A stretch of DNA of 64,000 bases from positions 1 to 64,000 of the forward strand of contig NZ_LQPP01000052.1 in the NCBI RefSeq assembly GCF_002102345.1. Direction: 5' to 3'. A program made the position numbers and the translations under genes. This stretch comes from Mycolicibacterium peregrinum (GTDB lineage Bacteria; Actinomycetota; Actinomycetes; Mycobacteriales; Mycobacteriaceae). The notes below the pieces were generated by a model. The model did not search any database, was not told the origin of the DNA, and saw only the letters and a list, made by a program, of their open reading frames with translations. This document shows, one piece after another, positions 51,735 to 59,965 of this stretch (positions are counted from its first letter, which is position 1; each line of letters starts with the position of its first letter).

Positions 51735-51765
51735 CTCGTGCACGAAAGTTGCTGCCGTGCACGAG
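51735..51765. promoter_or_regulatory. Leader dyad CTCGTGCACG/CGTGCACGAG before microprotein 1
   Basis: Perfect 10-bp arms (51735-51744 and 51756-51765) with an 11-nt loop, ending 36 nt before the ATG. Each arm contains the palindrome CGTGCACG, with centres 19 bp apart, so it may be a pair of operator half-sites or an mRNA hairpin in the 5' leader. Confidence 0.45.
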
Positions 51766-51801
51766 GTGCCAATCAACACCCGCGTACGGAAAGGAATCAG
51801 A

Positions 51802-52029
51802 ATGAAGTCACATCCGCGCCGCCTGATCGGCGGAGTCGCAATCCTCGGTGGAATGTCGCTGGCCGCGTTGGGATTCAGTGGGGTGTCCAATGCCGCTCCG
51901 CCCCCGCCTCCCGGACCGGGACCAGGTCCGGGCCCTGCTCCTTGCGCGCCGTTGCAGCCGTGCCCACCTCCGGGGCCTGGTGCTCCCGCACCTGGCCCGG
52001 GCCATCCGGGCGGTCCCGGCCTCCGCTAG
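51802..52029 (+). CDS. 75-aa secreted Pro/Gly-rich microprotein 1 (CxPxxPC)
   Basis: ATG 51802 with AAGGAA 5 nt upstream. Residues 1-31 are a Sec signal peptide (KSHPRR basic end, GGVAILGGMSLAALGF core, cleavage near SNA-A). The mature part of about 44 aa is almost entirely Pro, Gly and Ala, with no Ser, Thr, Lys, Asp or Glu, and one motif CAPLQPC (48-54). It has the same length, architecture and C-x-P-x-x-P-C motif as the protein at 54549-54776. A strong terminator follows, so it is a single-gene transcript. No family was recognised; function unknown. Confidence 0.75.
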   Translation: MKSHPRRLIGGVAILGGMSLAALGFSGVSNAAPPPPPGPGPGPGPAPCAPLQPCPPPGPGAPAPGPGHPGGPGLR

Positions 52030-52036
52030 CAATATC

Positions 52037-52071
52037 GTGGGTGCGGCGCGCAACGGGCGCGCCGCACCCAC
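52037..52071. terminator. Terminator between microprotein 1 and the kinase gene
   Basis: A perfect 15-bp stem (52037-52051 with 52057-52071) and 5-nt loop, between convergent genes 7 nt after the first stop. Confidence 0.85.
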
Positions 52072-52077
52072 AGGCGG

Positions 52078-53580
52078 TTATGCCGTCAATGTCACGGGAA
52101 GTGTTATGACAAAGGCTGTTTCGCCTGGGACGCTCCGAACTTCGATCGCGCCGCCGTGGGCCTTGACGAGTGCTCGCACAATGGCCAGTCCCAAGCCGGT
52201 GCTGCCGGCGCGCCGGGATCGGGACGAATCGCCGCGGGCGAAGCGTTCGAAAATCTCGGGTTGTTGATCCATCGGGATACCTGGCCCGTTGTCGGTCACC
52301 GTCAATACCACCTGATCATCGGCGTTTCGGCGCAGGGTGGTGTTCACTCGGGTCCCCGGCGGTGTGTGCACCCGGGCATTTGTCAGCAGGTTGGCCAGCA
52401 TCTGATGCAGCCGGAGCCGGTCTCCGGCGGCCAGTACCGGCTCGTCGGGCACGTTGACCGACCATCGATGGAGGGGCCCGGCGATGTGGGCGTCGCTCAC
52501 GGCGTCTACGGCAAGCTCGGATAGGTCGACGGGTTCGCAGTCGAGCGAGCGGCCCGCGTCCATTCGTGCCAATAACAGCATGTCTTCGACCAATTGGGTC
52601 ATTCGTTTCGACTCGGCGTCGACGCGTTCGATCGCGTGGGCCAGGCCGTCCGGGCAGCCGGTGAGTCTGCGGCGGGCCAGTTCGGTGTAGCCCCGGATGG
52701 AAGCCAGCGGAGTGCGGAGTTCGTGGCTGGCGTCGGCGACGAACTGTCGAACTCGAGTTTCGCTGGCGTGCCGCACCGCAAGCGCGTCGGCAATACGATC
52801 GAGCATCTGGTTGAACGCCGAACCCAGCTGTCCGACCTCGGTACGGGCATTGTCCGGGTCTACGGGAACCAGGGGTGTGGGCAGCTCGACCTCGCCGCGG
52901 TCGAGCTCGAGCTGTGAGATTCGGTGCGCGGCGGCCGCCACCCGCGACAGCGGGGCGAACTGCCGTCGGATGATCACGATCCCGGCGGCAGTGGCCAGGA
53001 CCAACGCGGTTGCGGCGACGGCACTGAAGAAGCTCAGTGTCGACAACAGAGTGTTCGTAACCCCGGCCATCGGCAGTCCCGCGACGACCGTCTGCCCGTC
53101 GTCGGCCGTGACGCTGACGAGTTTGTAGTCGCCGACTCCATCCAGGTCGATGCGGACGAGATCTTGTTTCCTGATCCCGGAAAGCTGCTGGAAGGCTTTG
53201 GGCGACAGCTCTCGTCGATCGCCGTCGGCGGATATCACGGCGGCCTCAGTGGTGCGACCGTCGACAACCACAGCTCCCACGGTGCCGACCGACTGGCCCG
53301 GGCCGTCGAGAAACATCGGCCCGGGACCTTCGAAGCGCATGAACGGCGGCGGCCCGAAGTTGTAGAACACCACCGAGCGTGTGCCGGCATCGAATACCTG
53401 GCGCTCCAACTGTTCGGTCAGGAAATGGTTCATGGCCAGCACGGTCCCGGCTCCGATGCCGACACACACGAAGGTGAGTAGACCCGCCAGGATCAGCAAC
53501 AGGCGAGCTTGCAGTGACCATGTCCGGGGGCGTCGAAGCCGCGCCGGTGTCGGCGGCTCAGCGCGGTGGTTTGAGGACAT
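52078..53580 (-). CDS. TrcS-like sensor histidine kinase with Pro/Gly-rich sensor loop
   Basis: A 500-aa kinase. TM1 is about 27-49, an extracytoplasmic sensor spans about 50-178, TM2 about 182-204, then HAMP, His286 in VADASHELRTPLAS, the N-box NLLTNARVHTP and GSTGLGLAIVRALV. The sensor contains NFGPPPFMRFEGPGPMF (74-90), itself Pro/Gly-rich, which is notable because secreted Pro/Gly-rich microproteins flank the operon. ATG 53580 lies 23 nt inside the end of the response regulator gene. The best match I can name is the TrcS type; orthology is not claimed. Confidence 0.88.
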   Translation of the reverse strand: MSSNHRAEPPTPARLRRPRTWSLQARLLLILAGLLTFVCVGIGAGTVLAMNHFLTEQLERQVFDAGTRSVVFYNFGPPPFMRFEGPGPMFLDGPGQSVGTVGAVVVDGRTTEAAVISADGDRRELSPKAFQQLSGIRKQDLVRIDLDGVGDYKLVSVTADDGQTVVAGLPMAGVTNTLLSTLSFFSAVAATALVLATAAGIVIIRRQFAPLSRVAAAAHRISQLELDRGEVELPTPLVPVDPDNARTEVGQLGSAFNQMLDRIADALAVRHASETRVRQFVADASHELRTPLASIRGYTELARRRLTGCPDGLAHAIERVDAESKRMTQLVEDMLLLARMDAGRSLDCEPVDLSELAVDAVSDAHIAGPLHRWSVNVPDEPVLAAGDRLRLHQMLANLLTNARVHTPPGTRVNTTLRRNADDQVVLTVTDNGPGIPMDQQPEIFERFARGDSSRSRRAGSTGLGLAIVRALVKAHGGAIEVRSVPGETAFVITLPVTLTA

Positions 53581-54322
53581 ATCCGGACCCGCGCAGCGTG
53601 TGGATCATGGGTGTGCGGCCGGCGTCTATCTTGCGGCGCAGGTACGAGATGTACAGCTCGATGACATTGGAGCGCCCGTCGAAGTCGTAGTTCCAGACGT
53701 GACTGAGGATCTGCGCCTTGGTCAGCACCCGTCTGGCGTTGTGCATCAGGTACCGAAGGAGCTCGAATTCGGTAGCTGTCAAGGTAATTTCGTCCCCGCC
53801 TCGGAACACCTCGTGGCTGTCCTCGTCCAACACCAGATCGCCGACAACAAGTTTCGAGGCCCCCGTGTCGTCTGAAACACCGGTACGCCGCATGAGTGCG
53901 CGCAACCGCAGCACGAGTTCCTCGACGCTGAAAGGCTTGGTGACGTAGTCGTCGCCGCCGGCGGCGAACCCGGCGATGCGGTCTTCGAGTGACTCTTTGG
54001 CGGTGAGCAGGAGCAGTGGGAGCCCGGGTCTTGCTTCGCGAAGCTTCCGGAGTACTTCGAGGCCGTCGATGTCGGGCAGCATGATGTCAAGCACCACGAC
54101 ATCGGGTGGGTTTTCGTGGGCTTGGCGGACTGCTGATGAGCCGTCGGCCGCGATCGAGACGTGCCAACCCTCGTAGCGCAATGCCATGGACACCAACTCC
54201 GCAAGTCCGGGCTCGTCATCGACGACGAGCACCTGAATCGGGCTGCCGTCGGCGCGCGTCATCACGGCTCGCACGTTGGCGGTTGTCGAGTGTTCAACGG
54301 GAGCGTCGTCGGAACTGGGCAC
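53558..54322 (-). CDS. TrcR-like OmpR-family response regulator
   Basis: 254 aa from GTG 54322 (an internal ATG at 54262 would give 234 aa). The RADGSPIQVLVVDDEP opening is shared with TrcR-type regulators. Receiver: phospho-acceptor Asp79 in VVLDIMLPD, Thr in LLTAKES, Lys in YVTKPFS. C-terminal winged helix: LTATEFELLRYLM and ELYISYLRRKIDAG. Divergent from microprotein 2. A 10-mer AGATTCTCGT just upstream of its start also occurs upstream of microprotein 1. Confidence 0.9.
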   Translation of the reverse strand: MPSSDDAPVEHSTTANVRAVMTRADGSPIQVLVVDDEPGLAELVSMALRYEGWHVSIAADGSSAVRQAHENPPDVVVLDIMLPDIDGLEVLRKLREARPGLPLLLLTAKESLEDRIAGFAAGGDDYVTKPFSVEELVLRLRALMRRTGVSDDTGASKLVVGDLVLDEDSHEVFRGGDEITLTATEFELLRYLMHNARRVLTKAQILSHVWNYDFDGRSNVIELYISYLRRKIDAGRTPMIHTLRGSGYVLKPPR

Positions 54323-54465
54323 CGGCAGATTCTCGTAAGTCGCGTTATGCGTCGACTGTGGTGATTCTGTGGCGCACCTATGAAGTAGCTGCAGGAGAAA
54401 GTGAGGCAGATCTCCTGTGGAGATTCATAGCTGGGGGATAGGGAGAGCAAAGCGGCCGCATAGTG

Positions 54466-54477
54466 CGTCTCGAGACG
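54466..54477. promoter_or_regulatory. 12-bp palindrome upstream of microprotein 2
   Basis: CGTCTCGAGACG is a perfect palindrome, 71 nt before the GTG of microprotein 2 in the 226-nt divergent region. The same region has an inverted pair CAGGAGA (54392-54398) and TCTCCTG (54411-54417). Either could be a regulator site; no proof. Confidence 0.35.
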
Positions 54478-54548
54478 ATTAGTGTGCCGCCCTATGTGTT
54501 GCCGCGGCGGCGATGTTTATGCGTATCGACGATGAGAGGAAGTGGATT

Positions 54549-54776
54549 GTGCGAACGATGAAACGTCGGGCCGCCGCCGGTTCGGCCCTGTTGGCCCTGT
54601 CGCTGTTCGGTGGAGCGACCATCGGTTCTGCGGTTGCGGCGGCAGCGCCGCCTCCGCCTTGTCCGCCTGGAGTGCCCTGTGGCCCGGGTGGACCCGGGGG
54701 GCCGGGATTCGGACCGGGCCCGGGTCTGCCGCCGCCTCCGGGACGGGGTCCTTGCCCGCCGTTCGTGCCCTGCTGA
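54549..54776 (+). CDS. 75-aa secreted Pro/Gly-rich microprotein 2 (two CxPxxPC)
   Basis: The GTG at 54549 is preferred over ATG 54558 because GAGAGGA lies 8 nt before it; this gives exactly 75 aa. A signal peptide (RTMKRR, then a hydrophobic core, cleavage near VAAA) is followed by about 42 residues of Pro/Gly with CPPGVPC (38-44) and CPPFVPC (69-75, the C-terminus). No Ser, Thr, Asp, Glu or Lys in the mature part. It shares length and the C-x-P-x-x-P-C motif with microprotein 1. Divergent from the response regulator; a 16-bp terminator follows. Confidence 0.75.
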   Translation: MRTMKRRAAAGSALLALSLFGGATIGSAVAAAAPPPPCPPGVPCGPGGPGGPGFGPGPGLPPPPGRGPCPPFVPC

Positions 54777-54787
54777 TCGACAACGAA

Positions 54788-54823
54788 TTGAGCCCGGCAC
54801 AGCCTCCGCTGTGCCGGGCTCAA
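54788..54823. terminator. Terminator after microprotein 2
   Basis: A perfect 16-bp stem (54788-54803 with 54808-54823) and CTCC loop, between microprotein 2 and the convergent glycosyltransferase gene. Confidence 0.88.
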
Positions 54824-54833
54824 CGCTAGGTAC

Positions 54834-56732
54834 TCACTTGAGGGGGGCGGTCAGGTCGTAGATGGTCACGCCGTCGACCTTTGTGCTGCTGAAGTGCTGC
54901 TTCACCCAGTCCTTGATGTGCTCGGCCTCGGAGTCTCCGTTCATGCCGGGCGGCTTGAACGCCGGGGCGCCGGACTGGCCCGGCATCGCGGGCAGTCCCA
55001 AACCTGTTGACTCGACGTAGTAATGCACCCGGCCCTCGGCTACGTAGGACTGGAACTGCCCGAGCGTCGGTGCCGGATCGGCCGAACCGAACCCGCCCAG
55101 CGCCATCACCGGGAGGTCGGTCGCCAGCTGGTAGTAGCCGGCCTCGGTCGACCCGGGGACCGCCGCGATCCAGGTGTACTTGTCCGCATCGGCCGAAAGG
55201 TGCTGCACCACAGCGTCAGGCACCTCGTTGTTGGTGCCCGAGGGCATCGGCGGCCCGCCTCCGGGAACCTCCGGACCGGCGGTGATCACCCCTCCCGTGT
55301 GTACGGTGCCCACCGTCTGGATGCAGTAGGCCAACGGGCCGGCCAGTGCGGCGGTGATCGCCACGGCGGCGGCCCACCTGTGCAGTGAGATGTTGCGTCG
55401 CCCGATGATCAGGCCGGCTGCCGCCACGATGACGGCGCCCAGAATCGCCCAGCGCAGCCAGTCGACGAAGTCCGGCGTGCGGCCCAGCAATACCCATGCC
55501 CACGCTCCGGTCACCACGGTGACGATCGCCAGAGTGGCTGCCGCCCAGGTGTTCTCACGCAAGCGCCACAGCATGACGGTCCCGATGGCGACCAAGGCCG
55601 CCACCGCGGGTGCCAGTGCGACGGTGTAGTAGTCGTGGAATAGGCCCGACATGAAGCTGAACACGCCGGCGGTGCCGACCAGCCATCCGCCCCAGACCAG
55701 GAACTGGGCGCGCTGCGCGTCGGTGCGCGGCCTGCGTCCACAGACGATCAGCCCGACGACGAGCAGGATCAGTGCGGCGGGCAGCAGCCACGAGATCTGC
55801 CCGCCGGATTCGCCGGTGAACATCCGGGCGATGCCGGCCTGCCCGAACGGATGGAAACCGCCGGGCATCTCGGGTGGCGCTCCTCCGGGGAAGTTGGTGT
55901 CGCCGCCCTTCAGCCGGCCGAGCCCGTTGTAGCCGAACGTGAGGTCGAGAAAGCTGTTGTTCTCGGAGCCGCCGATGTAGGGCCGGCTGTCTTTCGGCCA
56001 CACCTCGACCAGCAGCACCCACCAGCCCGCTGTGGCGACCATTGCGGCGACACCGGCCAGCAGTTGCAGCAGGCGGGTGCGCATCCGGGGCGGGCCTGCG
56101 ATCAGGTACGTAAGCGCCAGCCCTGGCAGTACCAGCAGGACCTGCAGCTGCTTGGTGAGGAAGCCGAACCCGATCAGCGCGCCGCACAAGACAATCCAGC
56201 GGGTCCGGCCGTCATCGACGGCGCGCAACAGTGCCCATACCGCGGCGATCATCAAGAAGACCAGCAGCGCATCGGGGTTGTTGAAGCGGAACATCAACGT
56301 GGCTACGGGCGTCAGCGCCAAGGCCGCCCCGGCGATCAGGCCGGCTCCCGGGCCGAAGTGCTTCTTGACGATCACATACAACAACGCCACCGAGGCGACG
56401 CCGAGCAGCACCTGCGGCAGCAGGATCGACCAGGTGTTCACGCCGAAGATGCGGGCCGATATCTCCATCGGCCACAGTGCGGCAGGCGGTTTGTCGACGG
56501 TGATCGCGTTGGCGGCATCTGAGGAGCCGAACAGGAACGCCTTCCAGCTCTTCGTGCCGGCCTGTACGGCTGCCGAATAGAAGGCGTTGGCCCAGCCGTT
56601 GCGGCCGAGTCCGATGCACCAGAACACCGCCGTGGCGATCAACAAGAGCGCTAGACCGGGTCGTGCCCATCGCGGGTCGGCGGGTCCGTCCGGGGCAAGC
56701 GTCACGGCGCTCGGCTCGGTGGTGACGGCCAT
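54834..56732 (-). CDS. PMT/ArnT-type (GT39-like) membrane glycosyltransferase
   Basis: 632 aa from ATG 56732. There are about a dozen TM helices and the first extracytoplasmic loop carries DKPPAALWPMEI, the substrate-site region of PMT/ArnT-type enzymes that use polyprenyl-phosphate sugars. The last 150 residues form an extracytoplasmic domain (YTWIAAVPGSTEAGYY, YYVESTGLG). It follows the GT2-GtrA gene on the same strand (85 nt), a usual pair in which GT2 makes or moves the lipid-linked sugar. The acceptor is unknown. Confidence 0.85.
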   Translation of the reverse strand: MAVTTEPSAVTLAPDGPADPRWARPGLALLLIATAVFWCIGLGRNGWANAFYSAAVQAGTKSWKAFLFGSSDAANAITVDKPPAALWPMEISARIFGVNTWSILLPQVLLGVASVALLYVIVKKHFGPGAGLIAGAALALTPVATLMFRFNNPDALLVFLMIAAVWALLRAVDDGRTRWIVLCGALIGFGFLTKQLQVLLVLPGLALTYLIAGPPRMRTRLLQLLAGVAAMVATAGWWVLLVEVWPKDSRPYIGGSENNSFLDLTFGYNGLGRLKGGDTNFPGGAPPEMPGGFHPFGQAGIARMFTGESGGQISWLLPAALILLVVGLIVCGRRPRTDAQRAQFLVWGGWLVGTAGVFSFMSGLFHDYYTVALAPAVAALVAIGTVMLWRLRENTWAAATLAIVTVVTGAWAWVLLGRTPDFVDWLRWAILGAVIVAAAGLIIGRRNISLHRWAAAVAITAALAGPLAYCIQTVGTVHTGGVITAGPEVPGGGPPMPSGTNNEVPDAVVQHLSADADKYTWIAAVPGSTEAGYYQLATDLPVMALGGFGSADPAPTLGQFQSYVAEGRVHYYVESTGLGLPAMPGQSGAPAFKPPGMNGDSEAEHIKDWVKQHFSSTKVDGVTIYDLTAPLK

Positions 56733-56817
56733 CAAGTGGTCCTTTCGATAGGAATTTGTGGAGTGCCTGCCGCGTCGAGGACGGCTGACACTCCACAAAT
56801 CGCTGCATGGGTATGGG

Positions 56818-58062
56818 TCAATCGCGGTTCGGGTGGAAGACCCAGCCGCGCAGCAGCGTGAAGCGTAGTGCCGTCGCGGTGAGGTTTGCGCTGATCAGCA
56901 CCGCGAGCTCCAGCCAATGCGGGGTGGGCGCAGTGAGGGCGTTGATCGCAGCCAGGGACCCGCTGGTGAGCGCGAGGGCCAGCCCGAACACGGCGAGCCC
57001 CTCGACGTGGTGACGTGCGGCGCCTGCGCTGCCGCGGACCCCGAACGTGAACCGCCGGTTGGCGGCAGTGTTGGCGATGGCGGTGACCAGGAGTGCGACC
57101 AGGTTCGCGGCCTGCGCACCGATGGAGGCGTGCAGGACACTGAAGATCAACAGGTAGGCGAGGGTCGAGGCGACGCCGATAGCGCCGAACCGCACAAGTT
57201 GGCGTAGCAGGTTGCGGGGGGCCGCGGCTCGCGCAGAGCCGAGCTGCGCACTGATCTCACGCACCGGAATGGCCCCGGTGGCAAAGCCTTTCAGCAGACG
57301 CGCGATGCCCTTGAGGTCGGCGGTCGCGGTCGCGACGATGTCGACCCGGCTGTCGGGATCGTCTACCCAGTCCACGGGCACTTCGTGGATCCGCAGCCCC
57401 GAACGTTCGGCCAGGACCAGGATCTCGGTGTCGAAGAACCATCCCGTATCCACCACGTGGGGCAGCAGCCGGGCGGCCACGTCGGCCCGGACCGCCTTGA
57501 ACCCGCACTGGGCGTCGGAGAATTTCGCTGCCAGCGTGGATCGCAGGATGAGGTTGTAGCAGCGTGAGATGACCTCGCGCTTGGGGCCGCGCACCACGCG
57601 CGAGCCCCGTGCCAGCCGGGTGCCGATCGCCAGGTCGGAGTGCCCGGAGATCAACGGCGCCAGCAGAGGTTGCAGTGCGGCGAGATCGGTGGACAGGTCG
57701 ACGTCCATGTAGGCCAATACCGGTGCGTCGGATTCCGACCACACGGTGTGCAGGGCCCTGCCGCGGCCCTTCTGCTCCAGACGGACGACGCGCACGCCGT
57801 CGAGTTCGTCGGCCAGCTGCGCGGCGATCCGGGGGGTGTCGTCGACGCTGGCGTTGTCGGCGATGGTGATGCGCGCTGAATAGGGCAGCGACTCGGCCAG
57901 ATAGCGGTGCAGCCGGCGCACCGAATCGGCCAGAGCGGCCTGCTCGTTGTAGACCGGCACGACCACGTCGACCACCGGAACACCACGCTCGCGCGCGGCG
58001 GCGACCGCGTCGGGACGAACCGACACCGGAGAGTGGGGAGCGTCAACCATCAACTGAGTCAT
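56818..58062 (-). CDS. GT2 glycosyltransferase fused to a GtrA-like membrane domain
   Basis: 414 aa from ATG 58062 (AGAGG 8 nt upstream; ATG 58086 has none). Residues about 28-265 are a GT2 domain with VVVPVYNEQAALADSV, the DXD-like YMDVDLSTDL and QCGFKAVRADVA. Residues about 290-410 are a GtrA domain with four TM helices (RQLVRFGAIGVASTLAYLL onward). GT2 enzymes of this type build polyprenyl-phosphate sugars and GtrA helps flip them. Likely supplies the PMT-type enzyme downstream. Divergent from kstR2. Confidence 0.88.
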   Translation of the reverse strand: MTQLMVDAPHSPVSVRPDAVAAARERGVPVVDVVVPVYNEQAALADSVRRLHRYLAESLPYSARITIADNASVDDTPRIAAQLADELDGVRVVRLEQKGRGRALHTVWSESDAPVLAYMDVDLSTDLAALQPLLAPLISGHSDLAIGTRLARGSRVVRGPKREVISRCYNLILRSTLAAKFSDAQCGFKAVRADVAARLLPHVVDTGWFFDTEILVLAERSGLRIHEVPVDWVDDPDSRVDIVATATADLKGIARLLKGFATGAIPVREISAQLGSARAAAPRNLLRQLVRFGAIGVASTLAYLLIFSVLHASIGAQAANLVALLVTAIANTAANRRFTFGVRGSAGAARHHVEGLAVFGLALALTSGSLAAINALTAPTPHWLELAVLISANLTATALRFTLLRGWVFHPNRD

Positions 58063-58150
58063 GCTGAAATCCTCTGCCTCAGGCATGAGGTGGACATTGG
58101 TGGTGACTATGCGAAACCTATGAACGTTGGTTCTGGCCCGAACGTGACCT

Positions 58151-58164
58151 AGCAAGCGCTTGGT
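58151..58164. promoter_or_regulatory. KstR2 operator upstream of kstR2
   Basis: AGCAAGCGCTTGGT matches AnCAAGnnCTTGnT at all defined bases, 15 nt before the kstR2 ATG: autoregulation of kstR2-fadA6. Confidence 0.93.
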
Positions 58165-58179
58165 TGCTATGCTGGGTCG

Positions 58180-58803
58180 ATGGAGCCGGATACCCCCGCC
58201 CAGCCGGCGAGCAGACGCGACGAACTGCTGGACCTTGCCGCGACGATGTTTGCCGAACGTGGACTGAAGGCGACGACGGTCCGCGATATCGCCGACTCCG
58301 CAGGAATCCTGTCGGGCAGTCTCTACCACCACTTCAAGTCCAAAGAGCAGATGGTCGAGGAAGTCCTCCGCGATTTTCTTGACTGGCTGTTCGCGCGGTA
58401 CCTGGAGATCCTCGACCAGGAGACCAGCCCGTTGGGTCGGCTCACCGGTCTGTTCATGGCCTCGTTCGAGGCGATCGAGCACCGGCATGCGCAGGTGGTC
58501 ATCTACCAGGACGAGGCCAAGCGGCTTTCCGACATCCCCCAGTTCGGCTTCGTAGACGAGCGCAACCGGGAACAGCGCAAGATGTGGGTGGACATCCTGC
58601 AGCAGGGCATCGCCGACGGGTCGTTCCGTCAGGACATCGACGTCGACCTGGTGTACCGGTTCATCCGTGACACCACCTGGGTTTCGGTCCGCTGGTATCA
58701 ACCGGGCGGACCGCTTTCGGCCGAAGAGGTCGGCCGGCAATACCTCGCCATCGTCCTCGGCGGAATCACCGCGGGGAACGACACTGTCAAAGGAGACCAA
58801 TAA
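58180..58803 (+). CDS. kstR2: KstR2, TetR-family repressor of the HIP regulon
   Basis: A 207-aa TetR repressor, close to M. tuberculosis KstR2 (Rv3557c) over its length: FAERGLKATTVRDIADSAG, SGSLYHHFKSKEQMV, FDWLFARYLEI-like helix, SFEAIEHRHAQVVIYQDEA and YRFIRDTTWVSVRWYQPGGP. It binds HIP-CoA, the product of FadD3, and then releases its operators. A perfect operator lies 15 nt before its ATG. Its TAA stop overlaps the fadA6 ATG. Confidence 0.96.
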   Translation: MEPDTPAQPASRRDELLDLAATMFAERGLKATTVRDIADSAGILSGSLYHHFKSKEQMVEEVLRDFLDWLFARYLEILDQETSPLGRLTGLFMASFEAIEHRHAQVVIYQDEAKRLSDIPQFGFVDERNREQRKMWVDILQQGIADGSFRQDIDVDLVYRFIRDTTWVSVRWYQPGGPLSAEEVGRQYLAIVLGGITAGNDTVKGDQ

Positions 58804-59951
58804 TGCCTGAGGCATACATTGTCGACGCCGTGCGTACGCCGGTCGGAAAGAAGAACGGCTCGCTGGCGCAGGTGCACCCGATCGACCTCGGCGTGCACGC
58901 GTTCCGCGCCATCTTCGACCGCGTCGACGTCGATCCGGGTGCGGTTGACGACGTCATCGTTGGTTGCGTCGACGCCATCGGCGGACAGGCCGGCAACATC
59001 GGCCGGCTGACCTGGCTGGCCGCCGGATACCCCGAGGCCGTCCCCGGCGTCACCGTCGACCGGCAGTGCGGCTCCAGCCAGCAGGCGATCTCTTTCGGTG
59101 CCCAGGCCATCATGTCGGGCACGGCCGATCTCATCCTGGCCGGCGGTATGCAGAACATGAGCTGGATCCCGATCTCCTCGGCCATGGTGGTCGGCAAGGA
59201 GTTCGGATTCACCTCGCCCACAAACGAATCCAAGAGCTGGCTGCACCGCTACGGTGACCAGGAGATCTCGCAGTTCCGCGGCTCGGAGATGATCGCCGAG
59301 AAGTGGGACATCTCCCGCGAGGAGATGGAGGAGTTCGCCTACAACAGCCACCAGCGCGCGTTCGCCGCGATCCGGGCCGGGCACTTCGACAACGAGATCA
59401 TCCCGGTCGGCGACTTCGGCGTCGACGAGGGCCCGCGCGAGTCGACGCTGGAGAAGCTGGCCTCGCTCAAGCCGCTGGTCGAAGGCGGTCGGCTGACGGC
59501 CGCCCTGGCCAGCCAGATCTCCGACGGTGCGGCCGCAGTGCTGCTGGCATCGGAAGAGGCGATCAACAAGTACAACCTGAAACCTCGCGCGCGCATCCAC
59601 CACATCAGCGCCCGCGGCGATGACCCGGTGATGATGCTGACCGGCCCGATCCCGGCCACCCAGTACGCGCTGGAGAAGACCGGCCTGTCGATCGACGACA
59701 TCGACACCGTCGAGATCAACGAGGCCTTCGCGCCGGTCGTGCTGGCCTGGCTCAAGGAGACCAAGGCCGATCCGGCGAAGGTCAACCCGAGCGGCGGCGC
59801 CATCGCGCTGGGCCACCCGCTCGGCGCCACCGGTGCCAAGCTGTTCACGACCATGCTCAACACCCTCGAGCGCACCGGCGGCCGCTACGGCCTGCAGACC
59901 ATGTGCGAGGGCGGCGGCACCGCCAACGTCACGATCATCGAGCGCCTCTAG
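58803..59951 (+). CDS. fadA6: FadA6, thiolase of steroid C/D-ring degradation
   Basis: A 382-aa thiolase (Rv3556c-like) that cleaves the beta-keto CoA ester released late in ring-C/D breakdown. Active-site Cys in DRQCGSSQQAI, NEAFAPVVLAW, His in GGAIALGHPLGATGAK and the second Cys in TMCEGGGTANV are all present. Translationally coupled to kstR2. In M. tuberculosis the fdxB, ipdABC and echA20 genes follow nearby; they are not in this window. Confidence 0.95.
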   Translation: MPEAYIVDAVRTPVGKKNGSLAQVHPIDLGVHAFRAIFDRVDVDPGAVDDVIVGCVDAIGGQAGNIGRLTWLAAGYPEAVPGVTVDRQCGSSQQAISFGAQAIMSGTADLILAGGMQNMSWIPISSAMVVGKEFGFTSPTNESKSWLHRYGDQEISQFRGSEMIAEKWDISREEMEEFAYNSHQRAFAAIRAGHFDNEIIPVGDFGVDEGPRESTLEKLASLKPLVEGGRLTAALASQISDGAAAVLLASEEAINKYNLKPRARIHHISARGDDPVMMLTGPIPATQYALEKTGLSIDDIDTVEINEAFAPVVLAWLKETKADPAKVNPSGGAIALGHPLGATGAKLFTTMLNTLERTGGRYGLQTMCEGGGTANVTIIERL

Positions 59952-59965
59952 ATTCCCCGCGCACG

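Noticed and set aside
51633..51890. Minus-strand ORF opposite the microprotein 1 leader
   Set aside because: No ribosome site, crosses the dyad and the signal-peptide coding region; composition is not gene-like.
54834..56732. O-glycosylation of the microproteins by the neighbouring PMT-type enzyme
   Set aside because: The mature microproteins have no Ser or Thr, so they cannot be O-glycosylated there.
39392..58179. Genomic island with mobile elements
   Set aside because: No integrase, transposase, tRNA or direct-repeat ends could be seen; the block is described only as accessory.
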